Below are positions 33,462 through 42,062 of a stretch of DNA of 64,000 nt, piece after piece. The translations under genes were made by a program, and so were the position numbers. The stretch is from Mycobacterium sp. 1274761.0 (GTDB lineage Bacteria; Actinomycetota; Actinomycetes; Mycobacteriales; Mycobacteriaceae), in assembly GCF_001668615.1 (NCBI RefSeq), contig NZ_LZMC01000038.1, forward strand, positions 164,727-228,726, given 5' to 3'. Under the pieces are notes generated by a model. It saw only the letters and a list, made by a program, of their open reading frames with translations. It had not been told where the DNA came from and made no database searches. Every line of letters begins with the position of its first letter. The stretch's first letter is position 1.

Positions 33462-36400
33462 GGGTTCGGCACCTCCGCCTCGGGCGCGGTGGCGTCGGCT
33501 TCCAGGTCGGCCAGCAGCTCACGCAACTCGCTTTCGGACAGCCCGTCGACGAGCTGCTCCACGTCGGCGTCTGTGGCGGGCGACTGTTCCTCCGCTAAAT
33601 CCGTTGCCGCGGCGAGAGTTTCACCGTGAATCGCACGGAGCTCGGCGAGCACTCGCGCGGATAGTGAGTTCACGCTGACGCCGCGCAGAATTTCCAGCAC
33701 CGGCAGGTCGATCGAAAAGATCGTGTTGACCCGCACCCGTAAGTCCATCGCCATCATGGAGTCCAAGCCGAGGTCGTCCAGCACGTCGTCGGGCTCGATA
33801 TCGGATACGGCACAGTCGAATACGTCGGCGACGATTCGCCCGAGGTGCTCGGCGACCACCGTAGGCCTGTCGGCTTCTGGCGCGTCAGCGAGAACGTCAA
33901 GCAGCGAGGCGCCTGAATCCGGTTGTGCCGATGACGATCCAGAGTGCTCGAGGTCAGCGAACATCAGCGGCAGCCGTTGGCTCAGTCCCGCGCTGCGAGC
34001 GCGGTTCCAGTCAGCCGATATCGCGACGACATGGGGGACCTTCTGACCGATCAGCCGGTCGAGGATGCGAGTGCCGAGGGCGGGCGTGATCAACTCGATT
34101 CCTCGTTGCGCGTACGTGTTCTCCAGCTTTAGCTCCTCGACCATCCCCACAGACCACGGGCCCCATCCGATCGTGAGTGCCGGACGTCCCTGCGACTGGC
34201 GGTAATACGCGAAGGCATCGAGAAATGCGTTGGCCGCTGCATAGTTGGCCTGTCCCGGTGACGCGACGGTGGATCCTGCGGAACCGAACATGACGAAGAA
34301 CTCGAGGTCGTGCTGCCCGAACACGCTGTGCAGCACGCGGGTACCGGTGATCTTGGCTGCCACCACAGCGGCGTAGTCCGCTTCGGACATGTTGATCAGC
34401 AGTTTGTCGTCGACCGCTCCTGCAGCGTGAATGATTCCGCGCACCGGCCGGCCGCCCTGCCGCACGTGGTGGTCGCGCCACGTCGTCATCTGCTCAGCGT
34501 CGGTGATGTCGACACTGGCGACAGAGATCTGTGTGCCGAGGCGTTCGATCGCCCGGATCGCCTCGACAGTCGTGAAGTGCCTGTCCTCCTTGGTCATCGC
34601 CGCCCAGCACGTCCGGTCGGGGAACGTGCTGCGGCCCATCAAAACGATGTGCCGCGCGCCGCGTTCGGCGAGATAGCCGGCTACGACGCGGCCGAGCGCT
34701 CCCGTGCCGCCCGTCACGATGTAGGTCGCATCCGCAGAAAGCTTGGTGGGAAACGGCTTTGTCAGGTCGCGGCAGATGCGCAGGCGCGGGACGAACGTCT
34801 CGTCGCCGCGGATCGCGATCTGGTCTTCGGGAGATGCGCCGAGAAGATGCGCGCAAATGCGCGCTGCTGACCTCTCGCAGTCATCGTTTGGGTCGATGTC
34901 GATGAGGCCGCCCCACAGTTCGGGAAACTCCTGATGGCCGATCACTCGACCGAGTCCCCAGAGGGCAGCCTGGTCGGCCCCGGTCAGATCGGTCCCGGGC
35001 GCCGGTTGCGCGTTGCCGGTGACCACGTGCAACCGCGCGGCGCCGCTACCGTGTGCCGCGAGCGCTTTGACGAGGCGCAGCACCGTGAAGGCACCTAGCT
35101 GATCTGCTTGTTCGGCGCGCGCCGGCATGTCGAGCGGCCAGCAGTCGACGATGCCGGTCAACCCGCCGCGGTCGCCGAGGTGCCGCTCGAGAGACTGGTC
35201 GAGCCGTGCGGCGAAATCCGAGTCCGACGACTCGACGCAACGCACCTTCTGCCCGCGTCGGCGTAGTTCGTCGGCAAGCCGTGCGCCGACGCCGGACGCG
35301 TCGGCGAGAATCAGCCAGGACCCGGTCCCCGGGACATCTGCGTCGGGTATCGCCGCCGCGGTGTTGTCGAAAACCTTTGGCGACCATTCGAGCTCGTAGA
35401 GTGCCCGGTCGATCCGGTCGAGCGACATGCGCGCCGACGCGCCAAGCGATTGCACGGCGAACCCCTCGAAGACGGCGAGCCGGTTCCCGTCAGGGTCTGT
35501 GATGGCGATGTCGCATTCGACGGCTTCCCGGGTCGCCGACAGCACACGGACATGAACCCGCATGTGCGGCTGCGGCGAGCCGTATACCGCGCAGTGGCGG
35601 ACACGGGTGGGCAGATAGGGCTCGTTGGTGTCCTCGTGTCCGGAGAACGGTGCGCAGAACAAGGTCTGGAAGGCCCCGTCGACCAGTACGGGGTGAAACC
35701 GGTAGTCGTCCAGGTCGTCGGCGACGCCGTCCGGAACGGTGATGTCTGCGACGGCCCAGTCGTGGCCGGCGGTCACCGCGACAACCGAGCGGAACGCGTC
35801 ACCGTAACCGAAACCCAACGCTTGCGTGCCGCGGTAGAAGTCCTCGCCGCTCGTCGTCGTCAGCGGCCCCGCGCCGTCGGGTGTCTCGTCGCGGCCGCGC
35901 GAGACCGGCAGCGTGGTGAGTTCTGCGGTTGCGGTGATCGCCCATTTGAGGTCCCCGTCGGCGGTGGCGGTGAATGCCGCGAACTCAAGGGAGCCGTCCG
36001 CCTCGTTGAGGGTGGTACGCAGCACGGGATCACACGTCTCGTCGAGGATGACGGCACGGTGAAGCACGAGGTTGTCCACGCTGTGGTCTGATCCGTAGGT
36101 GAGTTTGGCTGCGGCCAAGGCCATTTCGACGTAGACCGCTGCCGGTACGACTACGCTTCCCTGCACGCGGTGGTCCTGCAGCCATCTGTTGGTGACCGGG
36201 TTCAGTTCGGCCTCCCAGGTGGGATGCACGGCCCGCACCGGCTGTCCGAGCAATGGGTGCACGGGTCGGTAGTAGAGGGCCTCCTCGGCTTCGTGTGTTT
36301 CGTCCCAGTAGCGTTTCGTCTGCCACGGGTACGAGGGCAACTTCACGTATCGGGCCCCGCTGCGGGGATTGACAGCGTCCCAGTCGACGTCGTGTCCGTG

Positions 36401-38974
36401 ACAGTGCAGTGCGGCGACGCACATCATAAGCGTGCGGGCGTCGTCGTGATCGCGGCGCTGCGCCGCAATCACCGAAACCCGTTGCGAACCAGCAGTCTCC
36501 ACGATCGGCGCGGCCAGCACGGGGTGGGGTCCGAGTTCGACGAAGTGCGTGTACCCGTCGTCCAGCATCCGGCGAACCGCCGGTTCGAACAGCACGGAGG
36601 CGCGGATGTTCTGCCACCAGTACGCTGCGCCGGCACGGTAACCGTGCAACCGTTCACCGGTGACCGTCGAAAACAGCGGCACGGTGGCGTCGTCCGACGA
36701 CAACCCGTCCAACGCCTCAAAGAGGTCGTCCTTGATCACGTCCATGTAGTGAGTGTGATAGGGCACCTTCACGGCGAGCATCCGACTGAAAACGCCCGCC
36801 TTGTCCAGCTGGCGAGCGATCTCGTCCAGCACTTCGTCGTCACCGGCGATGGTCAGCGCCGACGGGCTGTTGACGGCGGCCACCGAAACACCCTGCCCGA
36901 AACGGCTTTCCAGCTCCCCATCGAGTGTCTGCAGCAGGCTGTCGGCGTCGAGCCCGACGGCGAGCATGCGGCCTCGCCCGCTCGTACGCTGTTGCAGCCG
37001 GCTGCGGTGGTAGATCACCTCGATCGCCTGCTCGAAGGTCAGCAGACCGGCCAGATGGTGGGCGGCGACTTCCCCGGCGCTGTGTCCCACCAGAGCATCG
37101 GGCACGATGCCGAACTCCGCGAGTTGTCGGGCCAAGGCGACCTGGATGGCGAAGTTGGCGGGTTGCGCGATTTCGGTTTCGCCCATCCGGGATCGGGTTT
37201 CGTCGCAGCGCAGTTCATCGACGAGAGACCAGTCCGCGTAGCGGGACAGTTCCTTGTCGCTTCGCAGAATGCTGTCGGTGAACGCGGGAAAGACGTCGAG
37301 CAGCCCGCGGCACATCCGCCACCACTGCGGTCCCATGCCGGTGCAGACGAACGCCAGCTTGGATGCGCTGGGTTCGGTGCGGGCGGCGGGGATCTGGCCG
37401 CCGTCGGCGACCGCCCGGAGTTGTTCTTCGGCGTCGGCGACGGTTTCGGCGATCAACGCTTGACGGTAGGTGTGGTGGGTGCGGCGCCGGCTGAGTGTGT
37501 AGGCCAAATCCGTCAGCGCGATGTCGTCGTCTGCGGCCAGCTGCTCCGCCAGCCGGCCGGCGGTCTCAGCCAGCGCTTCGCTGCTGCGCGCCGAGATCGG
37601 CAGGACGGCGACGGGAAGAGGGCGGGCGATCTCGTGGCGAGCAGCAGGCGGGGCGCTCGGGGGTTCGGCGAGGACGACGTGGGCATTGGTGCCGCCGAAC
37701 CCGAACGAGTTGACACCCGCGATCCGCCGCAGGCACGCCGGGAAGGGCCGGCCCGCCGCCGGAATGTCGATGTTGAGATCGTCCAGGCAGACCTGTCGGG
37801 TCGGCCGCCGAAGATGCAGATTGGCCGGTACGTATCCGTGTTGGAGGACTAATGCCGCTTTGATCAGCCCGGCAATCCCGGCACCGGCTTCTAGGTGGCC
37901 GATGTTCGTCTTCACCGACCCGATCAGCAATGGGCGCGCTGCCGGCCGCTGTGTGGCCAAAGCACCGGCCAGCGCCCGCATCTCGATGGGGTCGCCCACG
38001 GGCGTGCCTGTGCCGTGCGCTTCGACGTAGCCGACCTCACCGGGGGCGACGCCGGCCCGCCGGAGCGCTGCCGTGATGGCCGCCTCCTGCGCTTCTCCCC
38101 GCGGCACGGTGATGCCGTCGGTGTGGCCGTCTTGCGACACCGCTGACCCGAGAATCTGGGCGTAGATGTGGTCGCCGTCGCGGACCGCGTGCTCTACCGG
38201 CTTGATCAACACGACCGCGCCGCCCTCTCCGCGGGCATAACCGTCGGCTGAGTCGTCGAATGCCTTGGACCGCCCCTCCGGGCTCAAGAAGCCGCTCTTC
38301 GATTCGGCGATGGCGGTGTTGGGGCCAATCATGATGTTGACCCCGCCAGCGAGGGCATGGTGGCATTCGCCGTTCCAAATGCTCTGCGCCGCAAGGTGTA
38401 CCGCTACCAGCGAGCTGGAGCACGCGGTGTCGACCGACATGCTGGGTCCACGGAAGTCGAAGGCGAACGAGATCCGGTTCGCCAGCATCGTCATCATCAT
38501 CCCGGTGGCCGAATGCGGCTTGAACCGGTAGCGGCTGGCGCGGCCCTGATTCTGCAACAGCTGATAGTCGAGGGTGAAGCCGCCGATGAAGACGCCGACG
38601 TCGGTGCCGGCCAGCTGGTCGGCTGGAACGCCTCCGTCTTCCAGCGCCTCCCACGCCACCTGCAGTAGAAGGCGCTGCTGCGGATCCAACGAATGGGCCT
38701 CGCGGGGAGAGATGCCGAAGAACTGCGGGTCGAATTGGTCGATCTGATCGAGGAATCCGCCTCTGCGGGTGACGATCTTGCCGAGCTTCGCCGGGTTCGG
38801 ATCGTGATACCTGGCGGCGTCCCACCGCGTGCCGGGAACGTCGCGGGTCGCGTCGACGTCGTCGCACAGCATCTGCCAGAAGCTTTGTTGCGAGTCGACG
38901 CCGCCGGGGAACCGACAGCCGATCCCGACGATCGCCAACGGTTCGGGGGTCTGCATGGAGGTGCCTGGCTGCAT
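33458..38974 (-). CDS. Type I polyketide synthase, KS-AT-DH-KR-ACP
   Basis: 1838 residues, one module. KS about 13-440: DTACSSSL with Cys185, EAHGTGTPVGDP with His320 and NIGHLEAG with His360. AT about 540-860: GHSAGEV with Ser632; the specificity region reads PYHTHYMD, neither the usual malonyl (HAFH) nor methylmalonyl (YASH) signature. DH about 905-1185: His935 in DHRVQGSVVVP and Asp1099 in DGAFQ. KR about 1200-1660: TGGTGALG near 1421, VDD near 1521 and Tyr1578. ACP about 1705-1790: LGLDSMM with Ser1739. No enoyl reductase or thioesterase. The order is that of iterative partially reducing synthases such as 6-methylsalicylate synthase. It begins 10 bases after the halogenase stop and overlaps the ABC gene. 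Confidence 0.95.
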   Translation of the reverse strand: MQPGTSMQTPEPLAIVGIGCRFPGGVDSQQSFWQMLCDDVDATRDVPGTRWDAARYHDPNPAKLGKIVTRRGGFLDQIDQFDPQFFGISPREAHSLDPQQRLLLQVAWEALEDGGVPADQLAGTDVGVFIGGFTLDYQLLQNQGRASRYRFKPHSATGMMMTMLANRISFAFDFRGPSMSVDTACSSSLVAVHLAAQSIWNGECHHALAGGVNIMIGPNTAIAESKSGFLSPEGRSKAFDDSADGYARGEGGAVVLIKPVEHAVRDGDHIYAQILGSAVSQDGHTDGITVPRGEAQEAAITAALRRAGVAPGEVGYVEAHGTGTPVGDPIEMRALAGALATQRPAARPLLIGSVKTNIGHLEAGAGIAGLIKAALVLQHGYVPANLHLRRPTRQVCLDDLNIDIPAAGRPFPACLRRIAGVNSFGFGGTNAHVVLAEPPSAPPAARHEIARPLPVAVLPISARSSEALAETAGRLAEQLAADDDIALTDLAYTLSRRRTHHTYRQALIAETVADAEEQLRAVADGGQIPAARTEPSASKLAFVCTGMGPQWWRMCRGLLDVFPAFTDSILRSDKELSRYADWSLVDELRCDETRSRMGETEIAQPANFAIQVALARQLAEFGIVPDALVGHSAGEVAAHHLAGLLTFEQAIEVIYHRSRLQQRTSGRGRMLAVGLDADSLLQTLDGELESRFGQGVSVAAVNSPSALTIAGDDEVLDEIARQLDKAGVFSRMLAVKVPYHTHYMDVIKDDLFEALDGLSSDDATVPLFSTVTGERLHGYRAGAAYWWQNIRASVLFEPAVRRMLDDGYTHFVELGPHPVLAAPIVETAGSQRVSVIAAQRRDHDDARTLMMCVAALHCHGHDVDWDAVNPRSGARYVKLPSYPWQTKRYWDETHEAEEALYYRPVHPLLGQPVRAVHPTWEAELNPVTNRWLQDHRVQGSVVVPAAVYVEMALAAAKLTYGSDHSVDNLVLHRAVILDETCDPVLRTTLNEADGSLEFAAFTATADGDLKWAITATAELTTLPVSRGRDETPDGAGPLTTTSGEDFYRGTQALGFGYGDAFRSVVAVTAGHDWAVADITVPDGVADDLDDYRFHPVLVDGAFQTLFCAPFSGHEDTNEPYLPTRVRHCAVYGSPQPHMRVHVRVLSATREAVECDIAITDPDGNRLAVFEGFAVQSLGASARMSLDRIDRALYELEWSPKVFDNTAAAIPDADVPGTGSWLILADASGVGARLADELRRRGQKVRCVESSDSDFAARLDQSLERHLGDRGGLTGIVDCWPLDMPARAEQADQLGAFTVLRLVKALAAHGSGAARLHVVTGNAQPAPGTDLTGADQAALWGLGRVIGHQEFPELWGGLIDIDPNDDCERSAARICAHLLGASPEDQIAIRGDETFVPRLRICRDLTKPFPTKLSADATYIVTGGTGALGRVVAGYLAERGARHIVLMGRSTFPDRTCWAAMTKEDRHFTTVEAIRAIERLGTQISVASVDITDAEQMTTWRDHHVRQGGRPVRGIIHAAGAVDDKLLINMSEADYAAVVAAKITGTRVLHSVFGQHDLEFFVMFGSAGSTVASPGQANYAAANAFLDAFAYYRQSQGRPALTIGWGPWSVGMVEELKLENTYAQRGIELITPALGTRILDRLIGQKVPHVVAISADWNRARSAGLSQRLPLMFADLEHSGSSSAQPDSGASLLDVLADAPEADRPTVVAEHLGRIVADVFDCAVSDIEPDDVLDDLGLDSMMAMDLRVRVNTIFSIDLPVLEILRGVSVNSLSARVLAELRAIHGETLAAATDLAEEQSPATDADVEQLVDGLSESELRELLADLEADATAPEAEVPNP

Positions 38975-38984
38975 CGATGCCTAC

Positions 38985-40754
38985 TCAGATCGTCTGCAGC
39001 GCAGAGGAACCGGTGACAAGCCAATCTCGGCTGAGCGGGTTGTCGGGCTGATCGCGGCGGTAGGCCATCCGCAGTTCCCGCAATAGTGGATCACGCTGCC
39101 ATGCCTGCACCTGCCGCATCACGTCGTCGTCGGTGAAGATCTGCGACTTGTCCTCGACAACGATTTGGGCAAGCTGACCGGCGACTTGGCGGAGCAGTCG
39201 AGTATTGGCCTCGAACTGCGCATCGAAGTCCTGACTGGGTTCCATCATCGCGGTGTGCAGCGCCACCATGAAGTTCAGTGGGGCGTACAGGTCGACGAAA
39301 TGCACTGTGGGAGGGCTGTGTTCGATGGCGGCCCATTCACGGAAGAAGCGTTGCACCCGGTTGCTGAGAGCGATGAGCCCTTCGAGGTGCGGCACGAACC
39401 CGGGGTCGTCGGCGACGCCGACGAATCGTCCGTTGGCGTAGAGGAATCCGATGAATCCCCAGTAGAACGCGACGTCCCAGATGATTTTGGCCGCCATCAC
39501 CGGTGGCGTGCCCATCAAGCTGTACTGGTCCCGGTAGACGGCGAGCCACATGTCGGTGAGGGAGCGGAACAGAGAGTCGCTGATCTGCGCCCGCGCGGTG
39601 ACGTTCTCACCGTCGAGGTCGCGCACGACCATGTCGGTGACGAGGCCGTTGCCGATCGCCACCAGATCCAGTCCCGACGAATACAGCGGGTCGAGGAAAA
39701 TTCCGCTGTCACCGGTCAGGCACCACCGCTGCCCACCGTCGAACACCTTCGTCACGCCGTGGCTGTACTTCTTCATCACCCGGAAATCTCTGATCAGGTG
39801 CTCGTGCTCGGCCAGGACCGCCGCGCACTGCGGCTCATGCTCAGCCAGCCAGGAGGTGGCGCGGGACAAGGTGTTGAACGTCTCGAACGGGTGGTAGGCG
39901 GGGTCGGCGACGATCCCGACGCTGGTGGCACCCGATGCGAGGCGGATCAGCCACACCCAGTACCCGTCCCCCATGAGGTGGTTGGTGGACAGTGCGCGGT
40001 CGCCCTCGGTCAGCCGGCCCTGCCACGCCGGGTCGTCGCTCCACGTGCCGACGTCGATTTCGGTCGCGACACGCAGCCAGCATGCGTTGCAGTCGTGCTG
40101 ATTGACGCTTCTGAGATCGAGCTGGCGGGCAAGTGTGCGGTTTCGCCCTGAAGCATCGACGACCCAGCGCGCTGTCGTCTCTTGGAGCTTGTCGGTGTTC
40201 TGGAAGGCGATCGTGTGCGGAGGACCCGCGGGCCCCAGGCCGACAGACCGAACTCTGCCGTCGATGATTGCGATGCCCGCAGCGAGGCAGCGGCGGTGCA
40301 GTTCGTTCTCCAGCCTGCCGCGGTCGATCTGGTAGGTCACCTGCGGAACGAAGGACGAACTGCCGACCTCCATCCGACGGGCGATGTCGGTGTTTCCGTC
40401 GTGAGTGAAGAACATCCGCAGACCCATCTTGCGGATTTGAGCCGTGCTCAAGTGGTCGCCGAGACCGAGCCGATCGCGTAGGTAGTGCGCCGATACTTCG
40501 ACCGTCGACTCACCCACGGTGTGGGTGACCTCGGCTGCGGGGTGACCGGATGCCGCGATGATCGCCACGCGCGTCTCGGGCCGCGCGGTGCGGATCTCCA
40601 GCCCGAGGGTGAGACCGGCAACGCCGCCGCCCACGATCACGACGTCGTGTTGTGCCGCCGGCACCGCGGCCTCGGATAACCGATTTCTCAGTTTCCCGGC
40701 CAGGACGGCACGCGCTTCGGCATCCAACTGCGAAAGTTGCGCTCGCACGTCCAC
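38985..40754 (-). CDS. Flavin-dependent halogenase-like protein (tryptophan halogenase superfamily)
   Basis: 589 residues. The FAD site VVIVGGGVAGLTLGLEI is at about residue 38. Halogenase marks are YWVWLIRL (WxWxI, but with Arg where the classic motif has Pro), FLDPLYSSGLDL (FxDPxxSxG) and a Lys in IRKMGLRMF in the region of the chlorinating lysine. The first 28 residues (QLSQLDAEARAVLAGKLRNRL) resemble short helical linkers of PKS/NRPS partners. The C-terminal 180 residues extend beyond simple tryptophan halogenases, as in carrier-bound or phenolic substrate enzymes. First gene of the PKS operon. It could instead be a monooxygenase of this superfamily. Confidence 0.78.
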   Translation of the reverse strand: MDVRAQLSQLDAEARAVLAGKLRNRLSEAAVPAAQHDVVIVGGGVAGLTLGLEIRTARPETRVAIIAASGHPAAEVTHTVGESTVEVSAHYLRDRLGLGDHLSTAQIRKMGLRMFFTHDGNTDIARRMEVGSSSFVPQVTYQIDRGRLENELHRRCLAAGIAIIDGRVRSVGLGPAGPPHTIAFQNTDKLQETTARWVVDASGRNRTLARQLDLRSVNQHDCNACWLRVATEIDVGTWSDDPAWQGRLTEGDRALSTNHLMGDGYWVWLIRLASGATSVGIVADPAYHPFETFNTLSRATSWLAEHEPQCAAVLAEHEHLIRDFRVMKKYSHGVTKVFDGGQRWCLTGDSGIFLDPLYSSGLDLVAIGNGLVTDMVVRDLDGENVTARAQISDSLFRSLTDMWLAVYRDQYSLMGTPPVMAAKIIWDVAFYWGFIGFLYANGRFVGVADDPGFVPHLEGLIALSNRVQRFFREWAAIEHSPPTVHFVDLYAPLNFMVALHTAMMEPSQDFDAQFEANTRLLRQVAGQLAQIVVEDKSQIFTDDDVMRQVQAWQRDPLLRELRMAYRRDQPDNPLSRDWLVTGSSALQTI

Positions 40755-40856
40755 TTTGGCTGCCCTTCCTCGACGTCCGCCTCCTCGCGACCGGGATCGG
40801 CCGCCGCGCAGTCACCGGTTCGCTGAGCCAACGTCATGGACGCGCAGAGGCTACGG

Positions 40857-40878
40857 CAATCGATGCACAATCGATGCA
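40857..40878. repeat. Two tandem 11-base repeats in halogenase/dehydratase promoter
   Basis: CAATCGATGCA occurs twice without a gap (40857-40867, 40868-40878), followed by ATTGTGACAC. They are 103 bases upstream of the halogenase start and 144 bases upstream of the dehydratase start. The spacing of one helical turn places both copies on one face of DNA, as for a cooperative regulator. The remaining 267-base intergenic region shows nothing else definite. Confidence 0.6.
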
Positions 40879-41021
40879 ATTGTGACACGGGCCATCGCTG
40901 TCGTGCAATTACCCTCCGCCGGACCTGACAAACATCGGCGGCGTTGTCGTGCGGCGGTCTCGGACCGTTAGTGTGCTCTGGTCGGCTCCAGCAACAAGCC
41001 GGCAGAAAAGTTGAGCCATTC

Positions 41022-42050
41022 ATGACCGCAGCAGCAGAGACCTCGCCGCTGGAAGCGCGGGTCGGCCACTACTACCAGATGGCTGACACCTACCAGGTCG
41101 GCCGCGAGAAACTCCGCGAGTACGCCCGCGCGGTGCAGGACTACCACCCCGCGCACTGGAATGTCGCCGCGGCCGCCGAACTGGGTTATCCAGACCTGGT
41201 AGCCCCGCTGACGTTCACCTCCACTCCCGGCATGACCTGCAACCGCCGGATGTTCGAAGAGGTCGTTGTCGGCTACGACACCTACATGCAGACCGAAGAG
41301 GTCTTCGAGGCGCACCGCCCGATCGTCGCCGGCGACGAGCTGCGTATCGATGTCGAGCTGACGTCGGTCCGCAGGATCGCAGGCAGGGACCTGATCACGG
41401 TGACCAACACGTTCACCGACACCGCCGGCGAGCGGGTGCATACCTTGCACACGACCGTAGTCGGCCTCACCGCCGAGGATGTCAACCCTGCGATCAAGAC
41501 CGCGGTCGCCAGCAAGATGATGCACGACGTCAACATCCTCGCGGTCGGCGGAGCCGACGCCGACTACCGCAAGACCGTGCGACCCGAGGGCGGGTTCCGC
41601 TTCGCCGAGGCCACCGCGCGGACCCCCGGGACACCGTCGTTCGACGAGGTGAAGGTCGGCGACGAGCTGCCGGTGCATCATGCCAGGCTGTCCCGCGGTG
41701 ACCTGGTCAACTACTCCGGCGTAGCAGGTGACGCCAACCCGATCCATTGGGACGAGGACATCGCCAAGCTGGCCGGGTTACCCGATGTGATCGCCCATGG
41801 CATGCTCACCATGGGTTTGGGCGCGGGATTCGTCTCCTCGTGGTCAGGCGATCCCGGTGCGGTGACCCGCTATGCGGTGCGGCTGTCGGCCCCCGCGATC
41901 GTCACGGCCGCCGAGGGCGCCGACATCGAGTTCAGCGGCCGCGTCAAGTCGCTGGACGCAGATACCCGCACCGGCGTCGTGCTGGTGGCGGCGAAGTCGG
42001 CGGGGCGAAAGATCTTCGGGCTGGCGACGTTGACCGTCCGCTTCAGCTGA
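41022..42050 (+). CDS. Fused (3R)-hydroxyacyl-ACP dehydratase HadA/HadB-like
   Basis: 342 residues from the ATG at 41022. The N-terminal half (residues 10-160) is a HadA-like hot-dog domain with VQDYHPAHWNVAAAAELGYPDLVAPLTF. The C-terminal half has the hydratase-2 motif YSGVAGDANPIHWDEDIAKLAGLPDVIAHGML, whose Asp and His form the active site. Such fused MaoC proteins dehydrate 3-hydroxyacyl thioesters, as HadAB does in mycolic acid synthesis. It is divergent from the halogenase-PKS operon and might serve it, but could equally belong to fatty acid metabolism. Confidence 0.85.
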   Translation: MTAAAETSPLEARVGHYYQMADTYQVGREKLREYARAVQDYHPAHWNVAAAAELGYPDLVAPLTFTSTPGMTCNRRMFEEVVVGYDTYMQTEEVFEAHRPIVAGDELRIDVELTSVRRIAGRDLITVTNTFTDTAGERVHTLHTTVVGLTAEDVNPAIKTAVASKMMHDVNILAVGGADADYRKTVRPEGGFRFAEATARTPGTPSFDEVKVGDELPVHHARLSRGDLVNYSGVAGDANPIHWDEDIAKLAGLPDVIAHGMLTMGLGAGFVSSWSGDPGAVTRYAVRLSAPAIVTAAEGADIEFSGRVKSLDADTRTGVVLVAAKSAGRKIFGLATLTVRFS

Positions 42051-42062
42051 CGGGGCGTCCGG

